DNA from: Methanospirillum hungatei
GTDB taxonomy: Archaea > Halobacteriota > Methanomicrobia > Methanomicrobiales > Methanospirillaceae
DNA length: 14,228 nt
Direction of reading: 5' to 3'
Assembly (NCBI GenBank): GCA_003251955.1
Contig: QKDV01000239.1
Span: forward strand, 1-14,228
Under the pieces are notes generated by a model, which saw nothing but the letters and a program-made list of their open reading frames with translations, searched no databases and was not told the origin of the DNA. The position numbers were made by a program, and so were the translations under genes. Shown one piece after another: positions 6,685 to 14,104 of this stretch. How positions within the stretch are numbered: the first letter of the stretch is position 1; every line of letters begins with the position of its first letter.

Positions 6685-7613
6685 TCACCCAGTATATCAC
6701 CACAAGCGATGGCCTCACCGAGATAGAGGACTTCAGGCCGGGATGCTGGGTAAAGGTTGTCAATCCTACTGAGAAAGAGATAGCTTACCTGGTCGGCCAG
6801 TTTGGTATGCCCATCGACTTCCTTACTGATCCACTTGATGTTGATGAACGTGCCCGTTTTGAGGTCGATGAGGGAAACACCCTGATCCTTATAAGGTCGG
6901 CACGGAGGGAACCCGAAGAGGCGGCAATCCCATACATAACCTTGCCAATTGGAATTATTCTTACCCAGGAACTCATTATAACCGTCACCCTCACTGAAGT
7001 CGATGTCATGGAAGAGTTTCTATCCGGGTGGGTGAGAAACCATGATACCAGTCAGCGGACCAGGTTTGTTCTCCAGCTCTGTTATCGTACCGCACTCCGA
7101 TTTCTGCGGTATCTCAAGGAGATCAACCGTATGACTGGGGTTATTGAGCGTAACCTTCACCGCTCAACCACAAATGATCAACTCCTTGGGCTTTTTAACC
7201 TCCAGAAGAGTCTGGTTTACTTCACGACGTCACTTCGGTCAAACTCGTTGATGGTTGAAAAGTTCTCATACCAAAGCGTGCTTGACATGACAGATGAGGA
7301 GCATGATCTCTACGAAGAGATGGTGATCGAAAACAAACAGGCGTTAGAGATGGCCAATATCTATACTTCCATCCTAACCGGGATGACCGGTACATTCGCC
7401 TCGATCATCAACAACAATGTCAACGTGGTGATGAAACTGCTCACCAGTGTGACAATACTCATAGCCCTCCCCACGATGATTGCAAGTATCTATGGTATGA
7501 ATGTGCCTCTCCCCTTTCAGGAGACGTCACACGCATTCCTCTTTGTCATGGGAACGGCCCTTAGTCTGTCAGCAGTAGGATTATTTGTTCTGCTCAAATG
7601 GAAAGTTCTCTAA
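6681..7613 (+). CDS. corA: CorA-family divalent cation (Mg2+/Co2+/Ni2+) channel
   Basis: 310 residues. CorA proteins are homopentameric membrane channels that let Mg2+ and similar ions into the cell. The order is typical: cytoplasmic N-terminal alpha/beta domain (about 1-130), long helical stalk (about 130-250; RYLKEINRMTGVIERNL), first transmembrane helix (about 251-271), the signature YGMNVPLP (GMN at 272-274), a short outside loop, second transmembrane helix (about 284-305), and a basic end LLKWKVL. The MPEL loop motif of enterobacterial CorA is absent, which is usual in this branch. Acidic residues in PLDVDERARFEVDEG (51-65) could include the cytoplasmic ion-sensing site. Length is normal (300-350). 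The ATG overlaps the end of a short leader frame. It is divergent from the pilin-like locus and probably unrelated to it. Ion specificity cannot be read from sequence. Confidence 0.93.
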   Translation: MITQYITTSDGLTEIEDFRPGCWVKVVNPTEKEIAYLVGQFGMPIDFLTDPLDVDERARFEVDEGNTLILIRSARREPEEAAIPYITLPIGIILTQELIITVTLTEVDVMEEFLSGWVRNHDTSQRTRFVLQLCYRTALRFLRYLKEINRMTGVIERNLHRSTTNDQLLGLFNLQKSLVYFTTSLRSNSLMVEKFSYQSVLDMTDEEHDLYEEMVIENKQALEMANIYTSILTGMTGTFASIINNNVNVVMKLLTSVTILIALPTMIASIYGMNVPLPFQETSHAFLFVMGTALSLSAVGLFVLLKWKVL

Positions 7614-7615
7614 TT

Positions 7616-7667
7616 GTTTATAAACGTTCTTTTGGTAAATGGGCTGGTATAGTTGGTTTCATTTTTT
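7616..7667 (+). terminator. Possible corA terminator region
   Basis: Just after the corA stop there is a 10-bp palindrome GTTTATAAAC (7616-7625), and further on a run of six T (7662-7667). The two are too far apart to form one classical hairpin terminator. The T-run may act alone, as is common in archaea. Confidence 0.3.
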
Positions 7668-7692
7668 CCAGAAAGATCAATGGGGATGTGAG

Positions 7693-7702
7693 AAAAATAT
7701 AA
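7693..7702 (+). promoter_or_regulatory. TATA box candidate for the DUF2178/XRE pair
   Basis: AAAAATATAA at 7693-7702. A start site about 25 bases downstream would fall close to 7725, right before the ATG at 7727. This predicts a leaderless or nearly leaderless transcript and argues against the in-frame GTG at 7706 as the start. Confidence 0.45.
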
Positions 7703-7726
7703 CTCGTGTTGGATCAAAATAACATT

Positions 7727-8332
7727 ATGCGAGAAATTTCTAACACTTCTCCCTCTCCACAAATTCAACGTCGATTTATAGCCACCATTGGGCTTCTTGT
7801 GGCGGCAGTAATCATAACCTATACTCTGGCAAGCCTTACTGGCAAAGATAATGCCGGTGATCTCTCTCTCTGGCTTGGATTTATCTCCGCGATAACACTC
7901 GTCATATATGCCCTTAAGGCCGGAAAAAGCAAGGTCATACAGTACGGAGTAGTGGGAATCGGTTTACTTTTGGTGGTTTTTGGTCTCATCTCCAATTTTA
8001 TGAATAATCCGCCTGGAATCGGTACAATTAATCCCATTGTGATTACTGGCCTGATTTCTGCAGGCCTGATCATCATCACTCTTGGTGTCAGAATGAAGGA
8101 GAGGCCAGAAGATATTGGGATACAAGATGAACGTAGTCTGCGAATAGGAACATATGGCATCTCCTATTCATGGTATCTGACCTTTCTGACCATTGTCTGT
8201 ATCGGATGGCTTGCCGGGTTACATGTTGTTATGATTGATGGCACTACAATCTGCCTGCTTCTAATCATTATGATGCCGGTAAGTGCCATGATATTCCAGT
8301 GGTACTTCAACATGAAAGGCGATGTTTACTAA
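7727..8332 (+). CDS. DUF2178-type integral membrane protein
   Basis: 201 residues from the ATG at 7727. GTG 7706 and TTG 7709 are in frame, but they lie too close to the TATA candidate at 7693-7702. About six hydrophobic segments are visible (about 18-38, 47-64, 71-90, 103-121, 146-167, 173-193). Between segments four and five is a charged loop RMKERPEDIGIQDERSLRIG followed by TYGISYSWYLTFL; the conserved DER motif before a helix is what I associate with DUF2178 proteins, which in archaea and Firmicutes often sit beside a small XRE regulator, as here. The biochemical role is unknown. The stop lies nine bases before the regulator's ATG, so the two form an operon. Family assignment is from memory of the motif, function unassigned. 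Confidence 0.75.
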   Translation: MREISNTSPSPQIQRRFIATIGLLVAAVIITYTLASLTGKDNAGDLSLWLGFISAITLVIYALKAGKSKVIQYGVVGIGLLLVVFGLISNFMNNPPGIGTINPIVITGLISAGLIIITLGVRMKERPEDIGIQDERSLRIGTYGISYSWYLTFLTIVCIGWLAGLHVVMIDGTTICLLLIIMMPVSAMIFQWYFNMKGDVY

Positions 8333-8341
8333 GGAGTGGTT

Positions 8342-8566
8342 ATGTATACCCGGATGAAAGAGTTTCGTGCCCGTTTTGGATATACTCAGGCAGATCTCGC
8401 TGGCCGGGTCGGTGTGAGGAGGGAGACCATTGTTTTTCTAGAGAAAGGCAAGTACAACCCATCACTCCGACTTGCCCGACAAATCTCACAGGCACTTGGA
8501 ACCACTATCGATGAACTCTTTCTCTTCGACGATGAAGATAACACTCAGGAAAATTCAGAAATCTAA
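8342..8566 (+). CDS. Small XRE-family helix-turn-helix regulator
   Basis: 74 residues. ATG 8342 is preferred over GTG 8336 because AAGGAG (8331-8336) gives a ribosome site five bases upstream of it, and the GTG overlaps that site. Nearly the whole protein is a Cro/C1-type HTH: helix 1 MKEFRARFG, helix 2 [10 protein letters not shown] (15-24), recognition helix [16 protein letters not shown] (27-41), then [18 protein letters not shown] (43-60). The WxxGxxxP-type region after the recognition helix (EKGKYNPSL) is standard for this group. A short acidic tail follows ([13 protein letters not shown]). It should bind DNA as a dimer; a likely target is its own promoter with the DUF2178 gene, a common arrangement for such pairs. 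No effector domain is present, so what it senses, if anything, is unknown. Confidence 0.9.
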   Translation: MYTRMKEFRARFGYTQADLAGRVGVRRETIVFLEKGKYNPSLRLARQISQALGTTIDELFLFDDEDNTQENSEI

Positions 8567-8627
8567 GGCCTCTGAATAATGTGGATGATATGAATAGTTT
8601 TCCAAGTAACTGATTTCATCCATCCTT

Positions 8628-8640
8628 CCCAAAAAAGGGG
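8628..8640 (-). terminator. Terminator candidate for the M13 peptidase gene
   Basis: The minus strand reads CCCCTTTTTTGGG beginning three bases after the TAA stop at 8643, giving a run of six T directly after the gene. It lies in the 76-base gap between convergent genes; no stronger signal is seen for the XRE side. Confidence 0.4.
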
Positions 8641-8642
8641 AG

Positions 8643-10718
8643 TTACCAGACCCTGGCCCTTGCGGTCTCGTTCCGATACAACTTATCTTCCGGACTGACC
8701 TGAGGGAACGCGGAGTAGAACTCATCAAGATTAAAGGGGATTGCATTTACCCTGTACTGATTCCATGGGTGCTCTTCAATCAGGACCATATTACGAAGTT
8801 CTTCATCCCTGATGGTTCCCCTCCAGGCCTGGGCATAAGCCAGGAAAAACCGCTGTTCATCAGTAAATGTAGAAGAGGTTTGATCATTCTCTGCAATATC
8901 TGTTGAATTTATTTCTAGTATCTCTGCAGATGCATTTGCTGCCCTGGTATTCTGCCATGCATTCCAGGCAATCACCATCCCGCCGAGGTCAGCAGCGTTC
9001 TCTGCCAGTGTCCGGGTTCCATTCAGGTACAAGCCGGGCAACGTCTCCATTTGATCGAATTGTGCCACCAGCGGTGCTGTTGCATCCATATACCGTGTAG
9101 TATCATTCTCATTCCAGAGGAGAGTCTCATTTCCGTCTTTTACGAACTTTCTCAGTGGAGAATCAAAGCCATGTGTCAGTTCATGCCCAATAATTGATCC
9201 GATGGCCCCGTAATGCTCGGCGTCGTCGTCGTCCACCGATGGATCATAAAAGGGTGGCTGGAGGACCCCTGCGGGAAGGACGATCTTATTTCTTGTTGTA
9301 TCGTAGTATGCATTCACTGAATGTGATGAGAGATACCAGGTATCAGGGTTTGATGGGGTGTCAGCAATCTGCAGGCTTGCCCTATAGTAGTAACAGGTGA
9401 TATTGAGGACGTTGTCAAGGTATGAACTGTTTCCAACCTCAAGATTCCGGTAATCACCGAACTGGTCCGGGTACCCAATTTGTATCCCCATGGTATCGAG
9501 TTTCTCGGTAGCGTTCTCCCGTGTTTCTGGGTCCATCCATGTCAGGTTTGAAAGTCTGGTTCTCAGGGTAGACTTGAGGTTCTCAACAATCTCTTTTACG
9601 TGGTCCTTCTCTTCAGGAGTAAAATATTCCTTTACATAGAGTTTGCCAATGACCCCGCCCATCAGGGCATCCATGGTGCCAATCACCCGCTTCCATCTTG
9701 GTTCCATCTCCTCCTGACCTGAAAGCACTCTGTTGTTAAAGTTGAAGTTCTCCTGTTCAAAAGCCTGGCTGCTGTAAGGGGCTGCAAACTGTAGCACCTT
9801 GAAGGTCAGAAACTTCTTGAGGTCTTCGACAGGTTCTTCCTTGAGAACATCTCCTACCTCACGGACATACAGAGGCTGGTACATATCAATGACCGAGAGA
9901 TCTGTTCTGTTCACCGCGGTGAGAAGACCGTCCCAGTCTATCCCGTCAGTAACCTCATTCAGGCGACGAACCGGGCATGGGAAGTACCGGCGATCCGGCT
10001 TTCCGTACCCGTGAGACGGAGCTGAAGCATTTGCAAGCCGGGTTTCTATCCGCATCACTGTAGCAGCATCAATATCAGCCTGTTCAGGGGATTCATTATT
10101 GAGTACGAACATTCGTGAGATATGACCCTTTAATTCATCCCTGACCCGTTCACTCTCTGCATCATCCCTGAAATAGTACTCACGGTCAGGTAGGGATGTT
10201 CCACTCTGTTCTATTGTTGCAATCAACATGCTACTGTTGCCAGGATCTTCGTCTGCATAAAATGAGAAGAACGGAGCAATCCCAAAATTCATCAGGTATG
10301 TTGTCACGTTTCTGATATCTTCTTCTCTAGTTGTAGCTTCCTCTATCTTGTTCAGTTCAGGACGGAGTGGTTCCATCCCAACGCGGTCAGCGAGATCCTG
10401 ATCCAATGCGGTATTATAGAATGTACCTACAAGTGGCTTTTCATATCCGTTTGTTCCAGGATTTTCTGCCGCATCTTCTATTATGGCCCTGACTCGTTCG
10501 TCAACCGACTGTTGCACTTCAGTGACAGCACTATAATAACTCAGGTCTGCTGGAACGGGATTGCGTTCCATCCAGTTCCCGTTTGCGTATGTGAAGAGAT
10601 CATCACCAGGTTTTACTGAGGGATCCATATCATCAGGATTCAGAGCCGCAACCGGCCCGATTATGATGAGGAGGACAAGAATCCCCACATGAAAAATGTG
10701 TCTGAAATATTGTTGCAT
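8643..10718 (-). CDS. Secreted M13-family zinc metallopeptidase (neprilysin/PepO-like)
   Basis: 691 residues, full length for M13 (about 650-750). It hydrolyses peptides outside the cytoplasm. A signal segment (about 8-25, LVLLIIIGPVAA) exports it. The M13_N domain starts at MDPSVKPGDDLFTYANGNW (31-49), the usual family opening. The catalytic part has NAYYD (469-473, substrate backbone binding), zinc site HELTH (512-516, ligands H512 and H516, catalytic E513), third ligand E573 and D577 in ENAADLGG, and the typical end FLAYAQAWRG (626-634) ... PWNQYRVNAIPFNLDEFYSAF, finishing in a C-terminal Trp. All catalytic residues are present, so it should be active. The ATG is preceded by AAGGA at a good distance and follows a possible small gene by seven bases. 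M13 enzymes are mainly bacterial and animal; presence in a methanogen suggests old transfer. Natural substrates are unknown. Confidence 0.95.
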   Translation of the reverse strand: MQQYFRHIFHVGILVLLIIIGPVAALNPDDMDPSVKPGDDLFTYANGNWMERNPVPADLSYYSAVTEVQQSVDERVRAIIEDAAENPGTNGYEKPLVGTFYNTALDQDLADRVGMEPLRPELNKIEEATTREEDIRNVTTYLMNFGIAPFFSFYADEDPGNSSMLIATIEQSGTSLPDREYYFRDDAESERVRDELKGHISRMFVLNNESPEQADIDAATVMRIETRLANASAPSHGYGKPDRRYFPCPVRRLNEVTDGIDWDGLLTAVNRTDLSVIDMYQPLYVREVGDVLKEEPVEDLKKFLTFKVLQFAAPYSSQAFEQENFNFNNRVLSGQEEMEPRWKRVIGTMDALMGGVIGKLYVKEYFTPEEKDHVKEIVENLKSTLRTRLSNLTWMDPETRENATEKLDTMGIQIGYPDQFGDYRNLEVGNSSYLDNVLNITCYYYRASLQIADTPSNPDTWYLSSHSVNAYYDTTRNKIVLPAGVLQPPFYDPSVDDDDAEHYGAIGSIIGHELTHGFDSPLRKFVKDGNETLLWNENDTTRYMDATAPLVAQFDQMETLPGLYLNGTRTLAENAADLGGMVIAWNAWQNTRAANASAEILEINSTDIAENDQTSSTFTDEQRFFLAYAQAWRGTIRDEELRNMVLIEEHPWNQYRVNAIPFNLDEFYSAFPQVSPEDKLYRNETARARVW

Positions 10719-10725
10719 GAATTCC

Positions 10726-10848
10726 TTAACTCCGATAATATCTGATAGAATACATTGAAAGTTCCAGTTGTGTCATTTCAGGAACATCAGGAGGTGAGAG
10801 GTCATTGCCAGGGTCTGCAATGTTATTAGAAACCTCAATGGTGCCCAT
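10726..10848 (-). CDS. Possible 40-residue small protein ahead of the M13 peptidase
   Basis: An unrecognised small frame. ATG at 10848 is preceded by GGGG (10858-10855) six bases upstream, and the TAA stop (10728-10726) forms part of the TTAAGGA ribosome site of the peptidase gene, whose ATG is seven bases on; the two would be translationally coupled. The peptide begins MGTIEVSNNIADPGNDL, continues with SPPDVPEM and ends SIRYYRS. Composition is protein-like (acidic, Pro-rich middle, no signal peptide or membrane segment). It lies in the 200-base gap between genes, past the T-run that may end the upstream transcript. It may be a real small gene, a leader peptide, or chance; conservation would decide. 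Confidence 0.4.
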   Translation of the reverse strand: MGTIEVSNNIADPGNDLSPPDVPEMTQLELSMYSIRYYRS

Positions 10849-10885
10849 TGTGGACCCCGGAGGAGAACGTTGAGATGTTCCTCAT

Positions 10886-10900
10886 GTAAAAAATATTAGG
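10886..10900 (-). terminator. T-run terminator candidate after the Ig-like secreted protein gene
   Basis: The minus strand reads CCTAATATTTTTTAC, with six T (10893-10888) about 26 bases after the stop at 10919. No strong stem is seen. The peptidase gene downstream then needs its own promoter, for which no clear TATA box stands out. Confidence 0.4.
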
Positions 10901-10918
10901 CGGGTAAATGGATGAGCC

Positions 10919-11863
10919 TCACTGTGGATATGACATAAAGGTAAGAGTGTTGCTCTCCGATTCCCGGTACTTGTCATCACCTGCATAATTGGCGACAAGT
11001 CCTACCATATTAGCGAACTTTACCGAGAGTGTGAACCTGAATCGCCCGTCGGATCCTGTCTGGGTAGTGTCAAAGGGTTCACTTGAGGATGCTCCCGGGT
11101 ATCCGGTCTCATCGATGGTCACTGTTGCCCCACTTATTCCCTTTCCATCAATATCGGTAAGTCTGCCTGATATCACAACTTCATCACCTACTTTCGGTGT
11201 GGTGGTGCTTGCAGAGATCGTAAGAGTAGTCGGTCCAGGTTCTGAAGGATCACGGGTGACCATGGGAATGATTGTCTGTACCGGTGTGATCTTCGGATTG
11301 ACAACAGGCTTAATTACTGGTTCTGTATCGGTTGATGACGTAAATCTGATGGCATTGGAGATTGCCTGATCTGTTCCTGTTTTTGCTGTAATTCTGAAAA
11401 GAGCAAGACCCTCGTTTTCTGTTGGGACCGGCCAGATAAATAACCCATTCTCATCTGGTGTGATAGTGGCAAGTTCGGTGAATTCAGAATCATTTGGTCC
11501 CTTTCCAGTTATCGTGAGGGTAGCACCGGCCCGCGCACCACTCATGTACCCGGCGATCAGGTTGGTATCCTTCCCGCTCAGCGTTGAGATGAATGGGGAT
11601 ATGGTTACCCAAATCCTTGATGTAGTGGCTCCTGCTATCGGTCCGGTGGAAAGGGATGACTCCTCTTTCGGTTCAAGGGTGACGACCGGAAAGATACCCA
11701 TCCCCACAGTCGGGGTATTCTCAAACTCCCAGTCATCGTACTGGCCGATAACTCCCGGGATATCATCTGCAAATGCCGGTGCAAATGTCAGCATGATAAA
11801 AAGAAGAGAGATGATTGGTGTGATATTCAATATCTGATGACCCACGGTCTGTCTGCTCTTCAT
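10919..11863 (-). CDS. Secreted protein with C-terminal Ig-like/carboxypeptidase-regulatory-like domain
   Basis: 314 residues. A signal peptide (about 12-32, PIISLLFIMLTFAPAFA with cleavage before DD) directs export. Residues about 33-190 form an unrecognised beta-rich region (VWVTISPFIS-like strand, LTITGKGPNDSEFTELATI, ITAKTGTDQAISNAIRF). A Pro/Thr-rich linker (KPVVNPKITPVQTIIPMVTRD) leads to residues 216-311, an Ig-like fold of the Big/CarboxypepD_reg type: TPKVGDEVVISGRLTDIDG, GKGISGATVTIDE, the GSDGRFRF turn, and the end NYAGDDKYRESESNTLTF. Such domains are structural or adhesive. No C-terminal anchor is visible. The ATG has no clear Shine-Dalgarno sequence and lies 42 bases after the HMG-CoA reductase stop with no T-run between, so read-through from that gene is possible. 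Specific function unknown. Confidence 0.82.
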   Translation of the reverse strand: MKSRQTVGHQILNITPIISLLFIMLTFAPAFADDIPGVIGQYDDWEFENTPTVGMGIFPVVTLEPKEESSLSTGPIAGATTSRIWVTISPFISTLSGKDTNLIAGYMSGARAGATLTITGKGPNDSEFTELATITPDENGLFIWPVPTENEGLALFRITAKTGTDQAISNAIRFTSSTDTEPVIKPVVNPKITPVQTIIPMVTRDPSEPGPTTLTISASTTTPKVGDEVVISGRLTDIDGKGISGATVTIDETGYPGASSSEPFDTTQTGSDGRFRFTLSVKFANMVGLVANYAGDDKYRESESNTLTFMSYPQ

Positions 11864-11905
11864 CAGGAGAGTGTTGAGAGCAATACCAGAATAAGTTACT
11901 GAGGG

Positions 11906-13111
11906 TTATCTTCCCAGTTCCTTATGTGCTCTTGCAAGATGCTGTGCCGCCTGTGCTCCAAGGAGAGAGAGTTCTCCGGCCAGCACTCCCACTGCGATGA
12001 TCTCTGCAAGTTTCTTTGCGTGTGAACCCGGTGGATCGCCACCTCCCGAGACACCGAGAAGTTTAAGGCATTCTGCCTGGGTTGCAACTCCTGTTCCTCC
12101 CCCCACAGTCCCTACGGGAAGAGCAGGAAGTGTGACCGAGACATACACCCCGTCAGGTGCCTGATCGATAGTTGTGATACAAAGTGACCCTTCAACGACA
12201 TGGGCTGGATCCTGCCCGCAGGCGATGAACATGGCTGCGATGATATTGGCAGCATGTGCGTTGAACCCGAGTGATCCTGCTCTGGCTGAACCGACCAGGT
12301 TCTTGCGTGTATTCACTTCGAGCAGAGATGCGGCGTTGGTCTTGAGTATTGTTTGGATCTGATCGTCGGTGAGTTTAACCCCGGCAGAGACAGTCTTCCC
12401 CCTGCCAAGTACAACATTTACTGCTGCCGGTTTTTTGTCTGAACAGAAGTTTCCGGAAAGGGCAACAAGCCGGGCTCCTGTCTCCTGACTGATCACCTCA
12501 GCCGCTTTCTCGCTGGCGATGGTGACCATGTTCATCCCCATGGCATCCCCGGTAGTGAAACAGAGTCTGACAAATACCGAAGTCCCTGCTGTAGTGACCT
12601 GGATATCTGTCAGTTTTCCATGCCGGGTGGTTTCCTGTGCAGCCTTCCTGATCTCATCCTCATGACTCTTCACGAAATCCACTACCATGCGTGCGTGAGA
12701 CACGCTGTCGGTCGCAAAGACAGGGGCACGGGTCATACCGTCAGAGAGGATCCTTACCTCCGCGCCACCAGCAGCCTTAATAAGTCCGCATCCCCTGTTC
12801 ACTGAAGCGATGAGAGCACCCTCTGTTGTTGCAAGTGGAAGAAAATATGTGCCGTTTGCAAACTCCCCTGATATGTGAACAGGCCCGGCGACACCCACCG
12901 GGACCTGAATGGTGCCTATCATATTCTCGCAGTTCCGTTTCACCACTGCATCAGGTTCAATTGAATATTCTCCAATTTTTGGGAGTGAAATGCCGGTCTC
13001 CTCTTCAACGAACCGTCGTCTAACAGCAACCGCCTCACCAGGCGGGAGTTCCTTCTCAAGTGCATAGAGTTTGAGAGACCCGTCCCGGATCCTGCGGAGG
13101 TAATCGTCCAT
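11906..13111 (-). CDS. hmgA: Hydroxymethylglutaryl-CoA reductase (class I, NADPH)
   Basis: 401 residues from the ATG at 13111 (MDDYLRRI), which has AGGT upstream; a TTG at 13138 would add nine residues but leave only 13 bases to the divergent trm5 start. The enzyme reduces HMG-CoA to mevalonate with two NADPH in the cytoplasm, the committed step for archaeal isoprenoid lipids. Visible landmarks: substrate motif ENMIG (62-66), catalytic Glu97 in TTEGALIASVNRG, NADPH loop DAMGMNM (189-195), catalytic Lys in SDKKPAAVN (224-232), Asp301 in GQDPAHVVEGS, GGGTGVATQAECLKLLG (337-353) and His364 in GSHAKKLAE. All four catalytic residues are present. Length and motifs match the soluble archaeal class I form without the eukaryotic membrane domain. 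The Ig-like secreted protein gene follows on the same strand but has no obvious functional link. Confidence 0.97.
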   Translation of the reverse strand: MDDYLRRIRDGSLKLYALEKELPPGEAVAVRRRFVEEETGISLPKIGEYSIEPDAVVKRNCENMIGTIQVPVGVAGPVHISGEFANGTYFLPLATTEGALIASVNRGCGLIKAAGGAEVRILSDGMTRAPVFATDSVSHARMVVDFVKSHEDEIRKAAQETTRHGKLTDIQVTTAGTSVFVRLCFTTGDAMGMNMVTIASEKAAEVISQETGARLVALSGNFCSDKKPAAVNVVLGRGKTVSAGVKLTDDQIQTILKTNAASLLEVNTRKNLVGSARAGSLGFNAHAANIIAAMFIACGQDPAHVVEGSLCITTIDQAPDGVYVSVTLPALPVGTVGGGTGVATQAECLKLLGVSGGGDPPGSHAKKLAEIIAVGVLAGELSLLGAQAAQHLARAHKELGR

Positions 13112-13151
13112 GCATACCTGTTTGTACCCGAAGTGCAATAACAGCTGATGA

Positions 13152-14063
13152 ATGGGGAAGCAGCAATGGTGTCTGCGGGTTAACCGTCAGGGAGCTGAAG
13201 CGGTGAGAAGGGCTCTACTTGATGATGGTATTCTTGATAAGAGTCTCAAGATCAGGCCTGATGGCGATGAACTTCTCTTTCCGGTTATCAGCGAGTGTGA
13301 GGGAGCGATGCTCGCCGAGTTTGAAGAACTTCATCAACGTGTCCCTCTTCCAAGGCACGAATTGGTCGGGGGGATTGCGATTCTTGCTGAAGACGATACT
13401 GTTGGCGCAGCAGCTATTCTTGTTGATCGCCCCTCTGTTCATACTGCTTTGTTTGCCGAAAGTGCTGTTGAAGGTGACTTCAGAACCAAACGCTTCAGAA
13501 TTCTCGCAGGTGAAGAAACAACAGCCACAATCCATACTGAGTATGGAAGAACTTTCAGGATAGATCTTGAGAAGGCATACTTCTCTGCACGGCTCGCATC
13601 AGAGCGACAGAGGATTGCAGCAATGATGAATGATGGAGAAGAGGTGCTTGACATGTTTGCTGGTGTCGGCCCGTTTGCAGTCATCCTTGCCGAAAAAGCT
13701 TCCATCGTCTGGGCATGTGATCTCAACCCTGAAGCTGTCTCCCTTCTTATCGAAAACATTGCCCGTAACCGGGTGTCAAATGTCATCCCTGTTCTTGCTG
13801 ATGCTGCAAGTCTTCCTGAAGTGTATGGCAGAAGGTTTGACCGTGTGATCATGAACCTGCCGTTGATGGCGGAGATGTTTCTTCCTGCAGCATCTCTTCT
13901 CTGCAAACCGGGGGGTATGATCCACTTCTATGCCCTGGTAGCAGATGAAGAAAATGATACCCCGATATTAAGTAGGATTCCAATCAGATCCATGGAAAAG
14001 CGGTTTGTAAGATCCTATGCCCCTGGCAGATCCCATGTCGTGTATGATATTGTTGTTGAATGA
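13152..14063 (+). CDS. trm5: tRNA (guanine(37)-N1)-methyltransferase, Trm5 family
   Basis: 303 residues. Trm5 methylates N1 of G37 next to the anticodon using S-adenosylmethionine, which prevents +1 frameshifting. It is in the cytoplasm and works as a monomer. A short N-terminal D1-like domain (about 1-45, WCLRVNRQGAEAVRRALL) precedes the connecting domain (LPRHELVGGIAIL, 66-78; FRIDLEKAYFSARLASERQR, 135-154). The Rossmann methyltransferase core follows: SAM motif LDMFAGVGPF (166-175), acidic DLNPEAV (190-196) for the ribose, and NLP (235-237) at the base-binding site, ending PGGMIHFY and SHVVYDIVV. The length is slightly below that of better-known archaeal Trm5 (about 330), mainly in D1. The ATG at 13152 lacks a ribosome site; another ATG at 13148 is in a different frame. 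It diverges from hmgA across 40 bases. Confidence 0.94.
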   Translation: MGKQQWCLRVNRQGAEAVRRALLDDGILDKSLKIRPDGDELLFPVISECEGAMLAEFEELHQRVPLPRHELVGGIAILAEDDTVGAAAILVDRPSVHTALFAESAVEGDFRTKRFRILAGEETTATIHTEYGRTFRIDLEKAYFSARLASERQRIAAMMNDGEEVLDMFAGVGPFAVILAEKASIVWACDLNPEAVSLLIENIARNRVSNVIPVLADAASLPEVYGRRFDRVIMNLPLMAEMFLPAASLLCKPGGMIHFYALVADEENDTPILSRIPIRSMEKRFVRSYAPGRSHVVYDIVVE

Positions 14064-14104
14064 ACCTATAGATGATTTCTGTTCCTGTGATGAGTCAGTC
14101 ACTC

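Noticed and set aside
10989..11837. Two long plus-strand frames (10989-11369 and 11460-11837)
   Set aside because: They lie antisense to the secreted Ig-like protein gene, which has a signal peptide and recognisable domains. The plus frames show no family features.
13215..13906. Antisense and alternative frames of 70-155 codons over trm5
   Set aside because: The Trm5 frame has all family motifs; the others are shadows with no recognisable content or ribosome sites.
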